A program made the position numbers and the translations under genes. The notes under the pieces were generated by a model, which was not told where the DNA came from, did not search any database, and saw nothing but the letters and a program-made list of their open reading frames with translations. 64,000 bases of DNA, from contig RHLJ01000001.1 in the NCBI GenBank assembly GCA_003712055.1, positions 1-64,000 of the forward strand, written 5' to 3'. This DNA is from Balneola sp. Lineage in GTDB: Bacteria > Bacteroidota > Rhodothermia > Balneolales > Balneolaceae. Below, piece after piece: positions 52,954 to 61,730 of the stretch (within the stretch, counting starts at the first letter, position 1; the number at the start of each line of letters is the position of its first letter).

Positions 52954-55221
52954 ATGCGTAATTTCAAGCTGTTAGCTTTCTGGTTGTTGGTCTTTGGCAC
53001 CTTTCTAGGGTGTGAAATACCAAAAGAACCAGATTTTACCACTTCCCAGCGCATAGAAACACCTATTCTTGTTGATAAAGAATATCAGTTTTTAGGCGGT
53101 GGCGGATCAGTAGATGTATTGATCGATACAACAGGAAGCGAATTTGATTCGCTTTTTACATTAGATGCAACCGGGTTCATCACTCTTTCTCAGGAACAAG
53201 ATTTCGAGTTTGGAGATCTAAATGATGCTATTCCTGAAATAACTACCGACCCAACTGATTTTAGCTCAGAAGTAGGTGAGTTGGAGATTGGAAGTTTTTC
53301 TTCAGGTGGATCTAGTCTTGGTAGTGCAAGTTTCGAAGAGGTAACAGGCTTAAACCCAGCTTTAGTGCCAGCAGGTACACCAATTCCTGGCGGGACCACT
53401 CCAACCCCTGTTAATATCGAAGTAGGTAGCAACACAGATTACTTTGTAAGCGCCACGATTAAACGAGGAGGAGTAGAGGTTACTATTTTTAATAACTTGG
53501 GATTTGATATCGCAGAAATTGACATAGACTTGAATTCTGGGGCAACATTTGTGGCTACCGGAACAATAAGTAATGTTGATCATGGAGCTAGCAGTAGTGG
53601 CCTAATTCCTTTCTCTGATGGAGATGTGTTAGCTGATATAAATGTCGATATTTCAGTTACCTGGAATGCTCAGAATACTCAGGCTAATCCTGGAGAAATG
53701 GATGTTGAAGATATTCAGGGTGTAGATCTTGTAGCTTCTGCTGTTGAAGCAGCACTTACCCCTCAACGATTTGTTACCAGTAGTACAACTGAATTTGATG
53801 ACACTGAATTTGTGTTCTCTTCACCTAACCATTATATGGAGATGGAATCTGGAACTATAGTTATAGACCCAATCGTAAATGGTATAGATTTAACTCTTGA
53901 TACTTTATTAATAAGTTTTCCTGAGATTCGACAAGGCCCCAGCTATCTGCCTGGTGATTCCTTGGTAATTGAATATGTTGCAGGTAATGACCAGGTCTTA
54001 AGGAGCAGTACTTCAAATGCTAAGAATATTGATTTAGCTGGATACAGAATATTCGCTTTCAATAATGAGGTACAGTACAATATTGTAGCTATCACTGAAA
54101 ATACACAAGAAACTGATCCATCAGATCAAAACCGTATTATCACAGAAACAGATGAAGTTTCATCCAGAGTAGTAATTAATAATCTGACTATAGCAGAAGC
54201 TTTTGGAGATATTTTACCTCAAACCGTAATACTTGGTGATGACGTTGGAGATGATGGTATTATTGATGTCTTCAATGATACTGAGGCAGAAATAACAGAT
54301 ATAGATGGTCTTGAAGACCTCTCTTCTCAGGTTGATGGTCTTGAGTTCACTCAAGCTTCTTTAACCATCAATTATACTTCAAATATTGAGGTTCCTACAA
54401 CCATTTACGCTTCGTTTGTTGGTACAAATGGGGATGGCGATGAAGTGTATTTAAGTGGGAAAGCTGGAACAGTTACTGAGGTGGATATAGTAGATCCAAT
54501 AAGTGGCCTTGAAGCTAATGGTGTTCAATTGCAACCTGATCAAATGATAAAGTTTGAATTGGAAACCTATGATGCGGTTACGAATCCTGGGCCATTTTCA
54601 CTTACTTTTGATTCTACCAATTCAACAGTGAACCAGTTTTTAAATAACCTTCCAAACCAAATAAGGTTTATTGGTAAATCTTTAGTAAATGAAGATGGTA
54701 CGGAAGCAACAATCAGTACTCCATTGGAATTTGATCCAATGATTTCTGTAAACCTTCCTTTAGCATTTAGCACAAGTAGTGCAGCAACTTTTTCTGATAC
54801 AACAGAAACATCTGATCTTCAAGATTTACCAGATGAAAATGATGATCTTAGGATTACACAAGGTCTATTGAACATCAATTACAGCAATGGTTTGCCACTT
54901 GGGGTAGATTTAAGTTTAATTTTATTAGATGAGAACGGAGCTGAAGTTACTACACTTCCGATCGACGCATCAGCTGGTGAGAGGTACGAGTTACTGGGTG
55001 CACAAGTTGACGCAATAACACGCTTTGCTACAATGAGTACCAATGGTAGTATTCAAATAGCTCTTACAGAACAGCAGTTACTCGACTTATCTGATACTGC
55101 TTCAATTGTTATTGAAGCTGAGCTTAGGACTACTAGTAATGAAGAGGTCAAATTCAGAGCAACTGATGCCATTCGAATCAGTGTTAGTGCACAAATCACT
55201 ATCGAAAACACTGTAAACTAA
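52954..55221 (+). CDS. Large beta-rich lipoprotein of unknown function
   Basis: 755 residues. The signal ends FLGC (lipobox Cys20). The mature protein is acidic, Ser/Thr-rich and beta-structured, with at least three similar modules in which short segments recur (SQVDGLEFTQASLTINYTS near residue 455 and ENDDLRITQGLLNINYSNG near residue 630). This suggests tandem Ig-like or beta-sandwich units. No catalytic motif is visible. It is followed 11 bp later by an outer-membrane beta-barrel-like gene, and the pair is probably coexpressed as a surface lipoprotein plus membrane partner. Function unknown. Confidence 0.88.
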   Translation: MRNFKLLAFWLLVFGTFLGCEIPKEPDFTTSQRIETPILVDKEYQFLGGGGSVDVLIDTTGSEFDSLFTLDATGFITLSQEQDFEFGDLNDAIPEITTDPTDFSSEVGELEIGSFSSGGSSLGSASFEEVTGLNPALVPAGTPIPGGTTPTPVNIEVGSNTDYFVSATIKRGGVEVTIFNNLGFDIAEIDIDLNSGATFVATGTISNVDHGASSSGLIPFSDGDVLADINVDISVTWNAQNTQANPGEMDVEDIQGVDLVASAVEAALTPQRFVTSSTTEFDDTEFVFSSPNHYMEMESGTIVIDPIVNGIDLTLDTLLISFPEIRQGPSYLPGDSLVIEYVAGNDQVLRSSTSNAKNIDLAGYRIFAFNNEVQYNIVAITENTQETDPSDQNRIITETDEVSSRVVINNLTIAEAFGDILPQTVILGDDVGDDGIIDVFNDTEAEITDIDGLEDLSSQVDGLEFTQASLTINYTSNIEVPTTIYASFVGTNGDGDEVYLSGKAGTVTEVDIVDPISGLEANGVQLQPDQMIKFELETYDAVTNPGPFSLTFDSTNSTVNQFLNNLPNQIRFIGKSLVNEDGTEATISTPLEFDPMISVNLPLAFSTSSAATFSDTTETSDLQDLPDENDDLRITQGLLNINYSNGLPLGVDLSLILLDENGAEVTTLPIDASAGERYELLGAQVDAITRFATMSTNGSIQIALTEQQLLDLSDTASIVIEAELRTTSNEEVKFRATDAIRISVSAQITIENTVN

Positions 55222-55232
55222 GGAAGCAGACC

Positions 55233-56744
55233 ATGAAAAATTTAAGATTCATTTTCACGATCGCATTTGCTCTTTCGGCTGCTTCTTTAGTAGCGCAAAG
55301 CAGGCATTATAATTCAACTACCCTTGGTATGGGAGGTGGAGGTACCGCATTTATTGATGGTTACCATGCTAATTTCCTAAACCCAGCAAACTTAATGCTT
55401 GATGACGGACGAAAGCCCAAAAGAGAATTAGGGCTAGTTGGTGGAGTAGGAGTGAGAGCCGGAGGTTCTCTTGTAAACCTGGATGTTTACGATCAATATT
55501 TAACAAGAGGCTTGAAGATTGAAGGGCAGATCAGGACTGATATGTTAGAAGAATGGTTTGGTTCTGATGTTACCAATACACGTGATTTGTCAACTACTAT
55601 AGATGTTGTACCTCTTGGGTTTTCTAGTAGGGGGAGGAAGTCTGCTTTTAGTCTTGCTACAAGAGTAAGAACCACTCAAGACCTTACTTTTAACAAGGGA
55701 TTTGCAGAATTATATTTTTATGGACTTGATTCCGAGCAGTTTGGATCCGGGGTACCTGTAGATTTAAATAGTCGTACGATTTCTTACACCGAAATCTCTA
55801 TTGGTTATGCAATGAAGTTACCTGTACCACTAACTGGGTTAGTAGAATCTTTGCCCTTCATCAATGGGATTAATTTATATGCAGGTGTAGCTCCAAAATA
55901 CCTTGTAGGTATGCAATCTGTCGAGCTGGACTTAACTTCAACATTAACGGTTAATCCTGTATCACTAACCAGTAATGGTGGTATTACTCATGATTTTGAG
56001 TATTCATTGTATTCCTACGGAGAGCTCTCGGAACAACTTAGAGCGTATTCTTTAGCTCGTGAAGTAGATGAAGATGCAAAACTGGAAGATTATGTCGACT
56101 ATTCTGGCTCTGATATTGGAACACTAGGATCCGGATTTGGTCTTGATTTGGGTGTTACTGCAGAGCTTGATGTTTCTTTACCAGCACTTGGCTTTTTTGG
56201 TAAAAGACAAAAACTTGTATTGGCAATGTCGATTACTGATATGGGTAGTATTACTTATGACGAAACACCTTCTCGCGTAACAGCCTCAGGTTTGGTAACT
56301 ATTGATGGAGATATTGGTGACCAAGCACCAGGAGATTACTTCGAAGATTTAGCTGATAGTCTTGGCAATGATGTGTATGGAGGATTTACTTCTGAAGACG
56401 CAAGTAACCAGAAATATTCATTACCAGGAATGTATAACTTTGGAGCTGCACTTACCCTCGGTAAACTCACTACTACTCTGGATTATGGATTTGGGTTTAA
56501 TGATGTAGGTACTAACTCAAGAAGAAGTGCACTTACATTAGGAGCTCAATATCGTTTATTAGGGTTTATTCCAATTAGGGTTGGAACCCGCTTAGGAGGT
56601 TATTCTTCTGCATCTTACTCTGCGGGGATAGGTCTCGATTTCCGTTTCTTGGAACTTACCGTAGCAGCATCTATGGCTAACAATTCCGGTAGCAATGGGA
56701 ATTCGGTTACTGCAGCATTTAGCGGTTTAGTAATCCGGTTCTAA
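55233..56744 (+). CDS. Outer-membrane beta-barrel protein (DUF5723/FadL-like), partner of preceding lipoprotein
   Basis: 503 residues. The signal peptide ends SLVAQ. The mature N-terminus (MGGGGTAFIDGYHANFLNPA) resembles the opening of the FadL-like and DUF5723 barrels of Bacteroidota-related bacteria, where the N-terminus plugs the pore. Alternating amphipathic strands run to the C-terminus, which ends in an aromatic (SGLVIRF) as outer-membrane barrels do. It lies 11 bp after the lipoprotein gene and ends in a terminator. Transport of a hydrophobic compound is a family-level guess. Confidence 0.82.
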   Translation: MKNLRFIFTIAFALSAASLVAQSRHYNSTTLGMGGGGTAFIDGYHANFLNPANLMLDDGRKPKRELGLVGGVGVRAGGSLVNLDVYDQYLTRGLKIEGQIRTDMLEEWFGSDVTNTRDLSTTIDVVPLGFSSRGRKSAFSLATRVRTTQDLTFNKGFAELYFYGLDSEQFGSGVPVDLNSRTISYTEISIGYAMKLPVPLTGLVESLPFINGINLYAGVAPKYLVGMQSVELDLTSTLTVNPVSLTSNGGITHDFEYSLYSYGELSEQLRAYSLAREVDEDAKLEDYVDYSGSDIGTLGSGFGLDLGVTAELDVSLPALGFFGKRQKLVLAMSITDMGSITYDETPSRVTASGLVTIDGDIGDQAPGDYFEDLADSLGNDVYGGFTSEDASNQKYSLPGMYNFGAALTLGKLTTTLDYGFGFNDVGTNSRRSALTLGAQYRLLGFIPIRVGTRLGGYSSASYSAGIGLDFRFLELTVAASMANNSGSNGNSVTAAFSGLVIRF

Positions 56745-56761
56745 GATCGGTTGGATTTTTG

Positions 56762-56797
56762 AAAGCCTCATTCAGAAATGGATGGGGCTTTTATTTT
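56762..56797 (+). terminator. Terminator between converging genes (barrel protein and FAD oxidoreductase)
   Basis: AAAGCCTCAT and ATGGGGCTTTT form the stem around TCAGAAATGG, followed on the plus strand by TTATTTTTTA. The stem starts about 17 bp after the barrel-gene stop and its tail overlaps the stop of the minus-strand gene. Confidence 0.75.
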
Positions 56798-57906
56798 TTA
56801 TAGAACCGCTCAATCGAAACTTCTTCAGGCAACGCCTTTCCATGTATCAGAAACTCACTCATTAGCTTAGCAAGGTAAGCTGAATATAAAAGTCCTTTTG
56901 AAGCCAGCCCTGTAAATATTGAGCAATTTTGAACCTGATCATTATTTCCCAAAACAGGCATTCGATTAGGAGTAGATACTCTCACACCAGACCATTGAGT
57001 TTTAAGTGTGGAGTTTTTCGCTAAAGAGGGGAAAACCTGGCTAAATCTCTTCATTAAATAGTCCAGACCATTTCGGTCAGGGTTTTGATGATCATAATTA
57101 TGTTCATAAGTACTACCAACAACAAATTCATTACCTGATAATGAGGTGATATATCCCAAGGAGGAAATAGCATGTTCAAAATCTAAGGGAGCCTTTGATT
57201 CTAAAACAGCCAATTGCCCTTTTATAGTATGAGTTTTGATTGTATTCCAAAGCGAATGATTATAGATTGAAGAACCAATACAAAAGACAATATGATCAGC
57301 CTCAATAGTTCTTCCATCATCAAAGCTAATCTGCCATTTTTGAGTGGAGTTGGTGAGCTGATAGTTCTTGCCAGTGATAAATTTTACTCCCCGGGATTCA
57401 AGTAACCTTGCATGATTGAGTAAATAGGTAGGTATATCTACGGTTAATCCAACAGGTAACCATACACCTCCATCAACGCATGAGATGCCTGGATGAAATT
57501 CTTTTATTTCTTTTTCATCCATCCATGAAATCCACCCCTCCGGCCAATTATACTCATGAAAATTGCGATGCATTTTTTCTGCGATTTCTTCTTCTTGAGC
57601 CGGGCGAAGTACACCACTCTTTCTAAAGAAGAAACTCTGACTTTGTTCGCTAACATACTGGAGGTTCTCTAACACAGCCTGATAACATTCTTCAGCTCTC
57701 CATGATAAAGAAGCGAATCGACCACCTGCGGGATTTACTAACCCTAAGGGAGTTCCGGAGGCTCCGCTAGCAATTCCATAAGGGTCAACTACACATGTAC
57801 TAACTCCATTGGATGAAAGCTCTTTTGCAAGAGTTATACCTGCTAAACCAGCTCCGAGTATGCAATAGTCGATATTTTTGGTAACTCTGTTAATTATCTA
57901 TATCCA
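56791..57906 (-). CDS. FAD-dependent oxidoreductase (DAO/MnmC-C-like) with apparent 1-nt frameshift at the N-terminus
   Basis: Downstream of 57675 (GTG) the frame encodes 294 residues including GVRVSTPNRMPVLGN and the C-terminal FTGLASKGLLYSAYLAKL, typical of the DAO fold and close to the MnmC oxidoreductase domain. The frame stays open upstream and encodes DYCILGAGLAGITLAKEL (the FAD GxGxxG) and GASGTPLGLVNP, so the gene is clearly longer. No ATG, GTG or TTG lies between the in-frame TAG at about 57900 and the Rossmann motif. An ATG at 57906 in the neighbouring frame would fuse perfectly (M-D-I-D-N-N-R-V-T) if one T were removed at about 57893. So the gene has a 1-nt frameshift, an ATT start, or a base-call error. 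It should give about 371 residues. Confidence 0.8.
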
Positions 57907-57938
57907 TAAAAAAAGGCCTTCTGAAAATCAGAAAGCCT
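57907..57938 (-). terminator. Rho-independent terminator after the LpoB-like gene
   Basis: On the minus strand AGGCTTTCTGA and TCAGAAGGCCT form a stem around TTT, followed by seven Ts. It begins about 23 bp after the LpoB-like stop. The T-tract touches the ATG that I propose as the original start of the FAD oxidoreductase. Confidence 0.85.
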
Positions 57939-57960
57939 GAGAAAATTAGCGAGAGGAATT

Positions 57961-58566
57961 TTACCCTCTGTAATTTCTGCGTTCGATCAACTTTTTAATC
58001 TTCTTATTTCCAATCCAAACCTTTTGGTTGGTTTCTACATTAACGAGTTCAAGATTCACAGTATAAAAGACAGCAAGGGTGCTATTATCAACGGCTTCGT
58101 CAACAATCGAATTAATGTTTCCGATCATCATAAAGTCGGCGCCTAATTCCTCTGCCATCCTTTTTGTTGTTTCGAAGGAAGCAAAATCCTGTTGATCTGC
58201 TCTTTCTTCTCTAATTTGTTGGCGTTCTTCTGAATTTGCTACTACTGATACAGAGCCAGAGTTTACAAAAGCACGTTCCATTTCTTTCGTAAATACTTCA
58301 GTATCGATGTGTTCCATACTTTCATTTCTAACTCTTCCCAGTATTAAGACAGGAGGTTTCTGCGTATCCCTGCTAAATTGGTTGAGCCATGGTTTAGTTA
58401 GTGCATCACTAATCAGTTCTTCAGCGACGAGTCTGGCATCTGTATCATTCCATTTTCCAGATAGATCTGTAGTTGTACCTGGGTCGATTCGTGTTACTTT
58501 ATTTGAAGGCTGGCAGGCAGTAACTGCCATAAGTATCATAAGTGTACTCAGTAGAGTGTATCTCAT
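57961..58566 (-). CDS. LpoB-like lipoprotein (penicillin-binding protein activator family)
   Basis: About 201 residues from the chosen start (MRYTLLSTL), which gives a lipoprotein signal ending VTAC. The frame is open 12 codons further, where an ATG would overlap the upstream stop by four bases. The LpoB core is visible as WNDTDARLVAEELISDAL, VLILGRVRNES and ELGADFMMIGNINSIVDE. In E. coli LpoB activates PBP1b across the periplasm. Here it follows a COG3014-type lipoprotein, a pairing known from other phyla. A terminator follows directly. Confidence 0.88.
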   Translation of the reverse strand: MRYTLLSTLMILMAVTACQPSNKVTRIDPGTTTDLSGKWNDTDARLVAEELISDALTKPWLNQFSRDTQKPPVLILGRVRNESMEHIDTEVFTKEMERAFVNSGSVSVVANSEERQQIREERADQQDFASFETTKRMAEELGADFMMIGNINSIVDEAVDNSTLAVFYTVNLELVNVETNQKVWIGNKKIKKLIERRNYRG

Positions 58567-58598
58567 TGTGGTTACCTGTTGGTTTTGGTTGATAATGT

Positions 58599-59924
58599 TC
58601 ATTTTGAAAAAATAGATTCTATAAGTTCGAGGTCGGTATTTTCTGTTATATCTACTTCATATTCTTCAGCATAGAGTACTTGTCCTGTTGAAGAAAGATA
58701 TTCTAATGTGACGGTATTAGTGCCTATTGGGAGGTTAATGGCATGCATCCAGGCCTGACCGGGCATTGTTTGCCATCCTCTTAAATCGGCTTTTTCACTC
58801 GCTTCTTTATATAATAGGCTTAGAACTTTTGCAACAAATCCTGCCTCTGTACTTTCTTCTTCAATTGCATCGGAGATTAAAGAGGTTCCTCCAGCTTTAA
58901 ATAATGATCGGAGAAAAGCCCGGGTATAAATAATAGGTTGTTTGGCCTGATAGATTTCTTTGGAAACAAGATCCATTTCCTCAATAAGATGAAGATTAAG
59001 GTCTCTTTTTCCGTTTATTACAGCTCGAACATTATGTACTCTTGTCTGATATAATTCTATTGAAGGAAAGGAGAATTTTAAATAACTCTTATCAAGAAAT
59101 AATCTAACGTCATTTTGATATTTAATAGGTGATTGACCGGTAAAACTTGTTAGGAGGACATTATATGTTCCCGGGTTTTTCAGGTACTCAAGCTCTTTAG
59201 TATCGAAGGGCTCATAATTGCCAAGTGCTGCCTGATCACGGAAAGCTACTCCTATTTTTTCAAACTCTATGCGGGCATTATCAGGATTTCCGGTTTTAGC
59301 ATATAAAACTGTTGACAGATAATGAGCAAAGGCACTGTTCTGAATATTTACTTTATTCGACTCCCATTCTCCTCTGCCGGAACTGTCTGCCTTTGAGAAG
59401 GCATCAGCAAGACCTTTAATCTTTATATCGAGTTGTTCCATTTTAAAGCTCATACGCCGGGTTTCAACAAGTGCGCCTTCCCAGTCTTTTTGATGGACAA
59501 AATTTAATGCCTTAAATGCATTCAGATATATATCCTCATAAGGTTCTCCATCGTAGGCTAGTTTATTGTCGTTTGCGATTAGAGATTCAAATCCAACACT
59601 AATACTCTTTGTATAATTGTTCTCGATATCAAGCTCTGCTTGGTGCAGGAAAGTGGTACTGCTATCATATTTTCCTGCAAACCGGTAGATCATCCCATTT
59701 TCCAGATTCCAAAGTACAGCGTCTTTTCCTTTATATAGATCTCTTTCATCAAAACTTTTCAGGAGTTGTTCTGATTGGCTATAATCTCCATCAGCGAAGG
59801 AATTTCTTAGATCATATTGAGCATCATCTAATAGGTAAGAATTACATCCTGCTATTAGAAGCAAAAGGAAAGGGAACAATATTCTAATACAATAAGAATT
59901 ACTATGTTCTGTTTTTTGCTCCAT
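58599..59924 (-). CDS. COG3014-type lipoprotein, helical repeats, partner of LpoB-like protein
   Basis: 441 residues. The signal ends LLIAGC (lipobox Cys27). The mature N-terminal half is TPR-like (DLRNSFADGDYSQSEQLL and AFKALNFVHQKDWEGALVE). The C-terminal half is mixed alpha/beta, with the conserved GWQTMPGQAWMHAINLPIG segment of the COG3014 family. It sits directly upstream of the LpoB-like gene and is surely cotranscribed. Function is unknown; the pairing suggests a role in cell-wall synthesis at the outer membrane. Confidence 0.85.
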   Translation of the reverse strand: MEQKTEHSNSYCIRILFPFLLLLIAGCNSYLLDDAQYDLRNSFADGDYSQSEQLLKSFDERDLYKGKDAVLWNLENGMIYRFAGKYDSSTTFLHQAELDIENNYTKSISVGFESLIANDNKLAYDGEPYEDIYLNAFKALNFVHQKDWEGALVETRRMSFKMEQLDIKIKGLADAFSKADSSGRGEWESNKVNIQNSAFAHYLSTVLYAKTGNPDNARIEFEKIGVAFRDQAALGNYEPFDTKELEYLKNPGTYNVLLTSFTGQSPIKYQNDVRLFLDKSYLKFSFPSIELYQTRVHNVRAVINGKRDLNLHLIEEMDLVSKEIYQAKQPIIYTRAFLRSLFKAGGTSLISDAIEEESTEAGFVAKVLSLLYKEASEKADLRGWQTMPGQAWMHAINLPIGTNTVTLEYLSSTGQVLYAEEYEVDITENTDLELIESIFSK

Positions 59925-59976
59925 CTATTTTTTGACCAACCTCATAAGTTTTAAATCCCATTTGTATATTTGCTTG

Positions 59977-61620
59977 ATGATTGAGCACACGCAAAGTTAC
60001 GTCAAAAAAAATCCCCGGTTATATCACATTTTGGTGCTAGTCGTTTTTTTGACGATTTATGGTTGTGCAACACCAATTGCACCAACTGGTGGTCCACCAG
60101 ATAAAGAGGCACCAAGAGTCACAGAAACCTTTCCTGTACCGGGCACAACTAACTTTACAGGAGACACCTTCGAGTTCCAGTTTTCTGAGTTTATCCAGCG
60201 ATCATCAGTTTCACAGAATATTAATGTTGAACCGGATTTAGACCTGGAATACCGCATTAAATGGAAGAAGAAAAAACTGTCGATCACATTTCTGGATCCA
60301 TTACCTGACTCCACCACAGTGATTCTAACCTTGGGGGGAGAGATTACAGATACAAAAAGAAATAAGATGGGGAGACCCTTAACTGTTGCCGTTTCTACCG
60401 GACCGGAAATTGATGAGGGTACGGTAACAGGGAAAATCAAAGAAGCTGAATCAGGAAGATCAGCAGATGGAGCAAAGGTACTGCTTTATAGAGAGCCGTT
60501 TGACTTCTCAAAAAAAGCGACCTACCAGGCTGAAACCGATACTTCGGGTGAATTTAACTTCGCGTATCTACGAGAGGGAACCTATAGGGCTATCTATGTG
60601 GATGACCGAAACAGAAATAAAATTTGGGAACAAGGCCTGGAAGATGCTCAACCGTTTTCAAAAGAGTTAATAGAACTGGAAAAAGCCGGAGGAGATACTC
60701 TCGATGTTTTATACATCAATAAACCAGATACTATTGCACCCAGGTTATTGGGAGTAGGGCTATTTTCTTCTAACCGGTTGAGGCTGAGGTTTAATGAAAA
60801 TATAAAAATTCAGGAAGGCGCTGATATTTCGGTTCTGGATACTTTAGGTGAGGAGTTTTCATCTGGTTATGTGCTGTATAATTCTCAAAAAGACCCATTT
60901 GTTGCTTATGCTCAATCAAGTAATGAGTTGGGATTATCTCAGGAATATGGGATAAGAGTTAACGGAATTACCGATGCGGCTGGAAATAGAGCTGTGACTG
61001 AGGATGTAATATTTGAAGGAAGTACACAAGCAGATACAACCATTCAGCGCATAATAAGTCATGAGACAAAAAATGGAATTTCTCCTACTCAAAGTGTAGA
61101 AGTAGTGTATGCAGCTCCAATCCAGGATCCAATGATTTTGGATTCCATTGTAGTAATAGAAGGGGATGTGAGTTTTGATGACTGGCCGGCAATTGAAGTA
61201 ATTAATAATAGACTATTCGTTGATCCTCAGGGTACATGGATAGAAGGATTGACCTATCAATTCCTTGTTTGGAGCCCAAACTCAAGAAGACGTCAACTTT
61301 ATACTCCGGAAATTTGGGATGAAGTGGAATTGGGTGATCTCATTTTAAAAGCAGCCAATAGAGATAGTGGGGAGGTGTTTTCTGTGTCGCTCGAAAATGA
61401 AAGCATTGCTTTTTCTGTAGACACTGTATTTACAGATAGTTTGTTGATCCAAAACCTGCCACCAGTAAACTACACCCTAAAAGTGTTTATAGATAGAAAT
61501 AGCAATAATAGATGGGATCAGGGGATACCTTTTCCTTTTAAAGCTCCCGAACCTTACTACATTCAACAAGGTGTTCAAATTCGTCAAGGCTTTGCCTCCG
61601 AAATTATTATGCAGTTTTAG
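59977..61620 (+). CDS. Lipoprotein with bacterial Ig-like domain (Big_5/SbsA type)
   Basis: About 547 residues from the ATG at MIEHTQ; the frame is open 15 codons upstream. The lipobox is TIYGC, followed by ATPIAPTGGPPDKEAPRV, the typical start of a Bacteroidota-wide Ig-like lipoprotein family. The first domain (about 55-145) is the SbsA/Big_5 sandwich (FEFQFSEFIQRSSVSQNINV). A carboxypeptidase-regulatory-like domain follows (about 150-230, GEFNFAYLREGTYRAIYVDD). Two or three further beta domains lie toward the C-terminus, which again ends in a GTYxxxVFxDxxxN-like segment (VNYTLKVFIDRNSNNRWD). It is surface-anchored; function unknown. Confidence 0.85.
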   Translation: MIEHTQSYVKKNPRLYHILVLVVFLTIYGCATPIAPTGGPPDKEAPRVTETFPVPGTTNFTGDTFEFQFSEFIQRSSVSQNINVEPDLDLEYRIKWKKKKLSITFLDPLPDSTTVILTLGGEITDTKRNKMGRPLTVAVSTGPEIDEGTVTGKIKEAESGRSADGAKVLLYREPFDFSKKATYQAETDTSGEFNFAYLREGTYRAIYVDDRNRNKIWEQGLEDAQPFSKELIELEKAGGDTLDVLYINKPDTIAPRLLGVGLFSSNRLRLRFNENIKIQEGADISVLDTLGEEFSSGYVLYNSQKDPFVAYAQSSNELGLSQEYGIRVNGITDAAGNRAVTEDVIFEGSTQADTTIQRIISHETKNGISPTQSVEVVYAAPIQDPMILDSIVVIEGDVSFDDWPAIEVINNRLFVDPQGTWIEGLTYQFLVWSPNSRRRQLYTPEIWDEVELGDLILKAANRDSGEVFSVSLENESIAFSVDTVFTDSLLIQNLPPVNYTLKVFIDRNSNNRWDQGIPFPFKAPEPYYIQQGVQIRQGFASEIIMQF

Positions 61621-61730
61621 GTGTTCATAGTTTTGAATGCCTTTTTTAATAAACATTATCTTCTGAGAGCTACTAAATACATCTGCAAATCCATATCTTT
61701 GGAACCGCTTCCATAAACTGAACATTGTCT

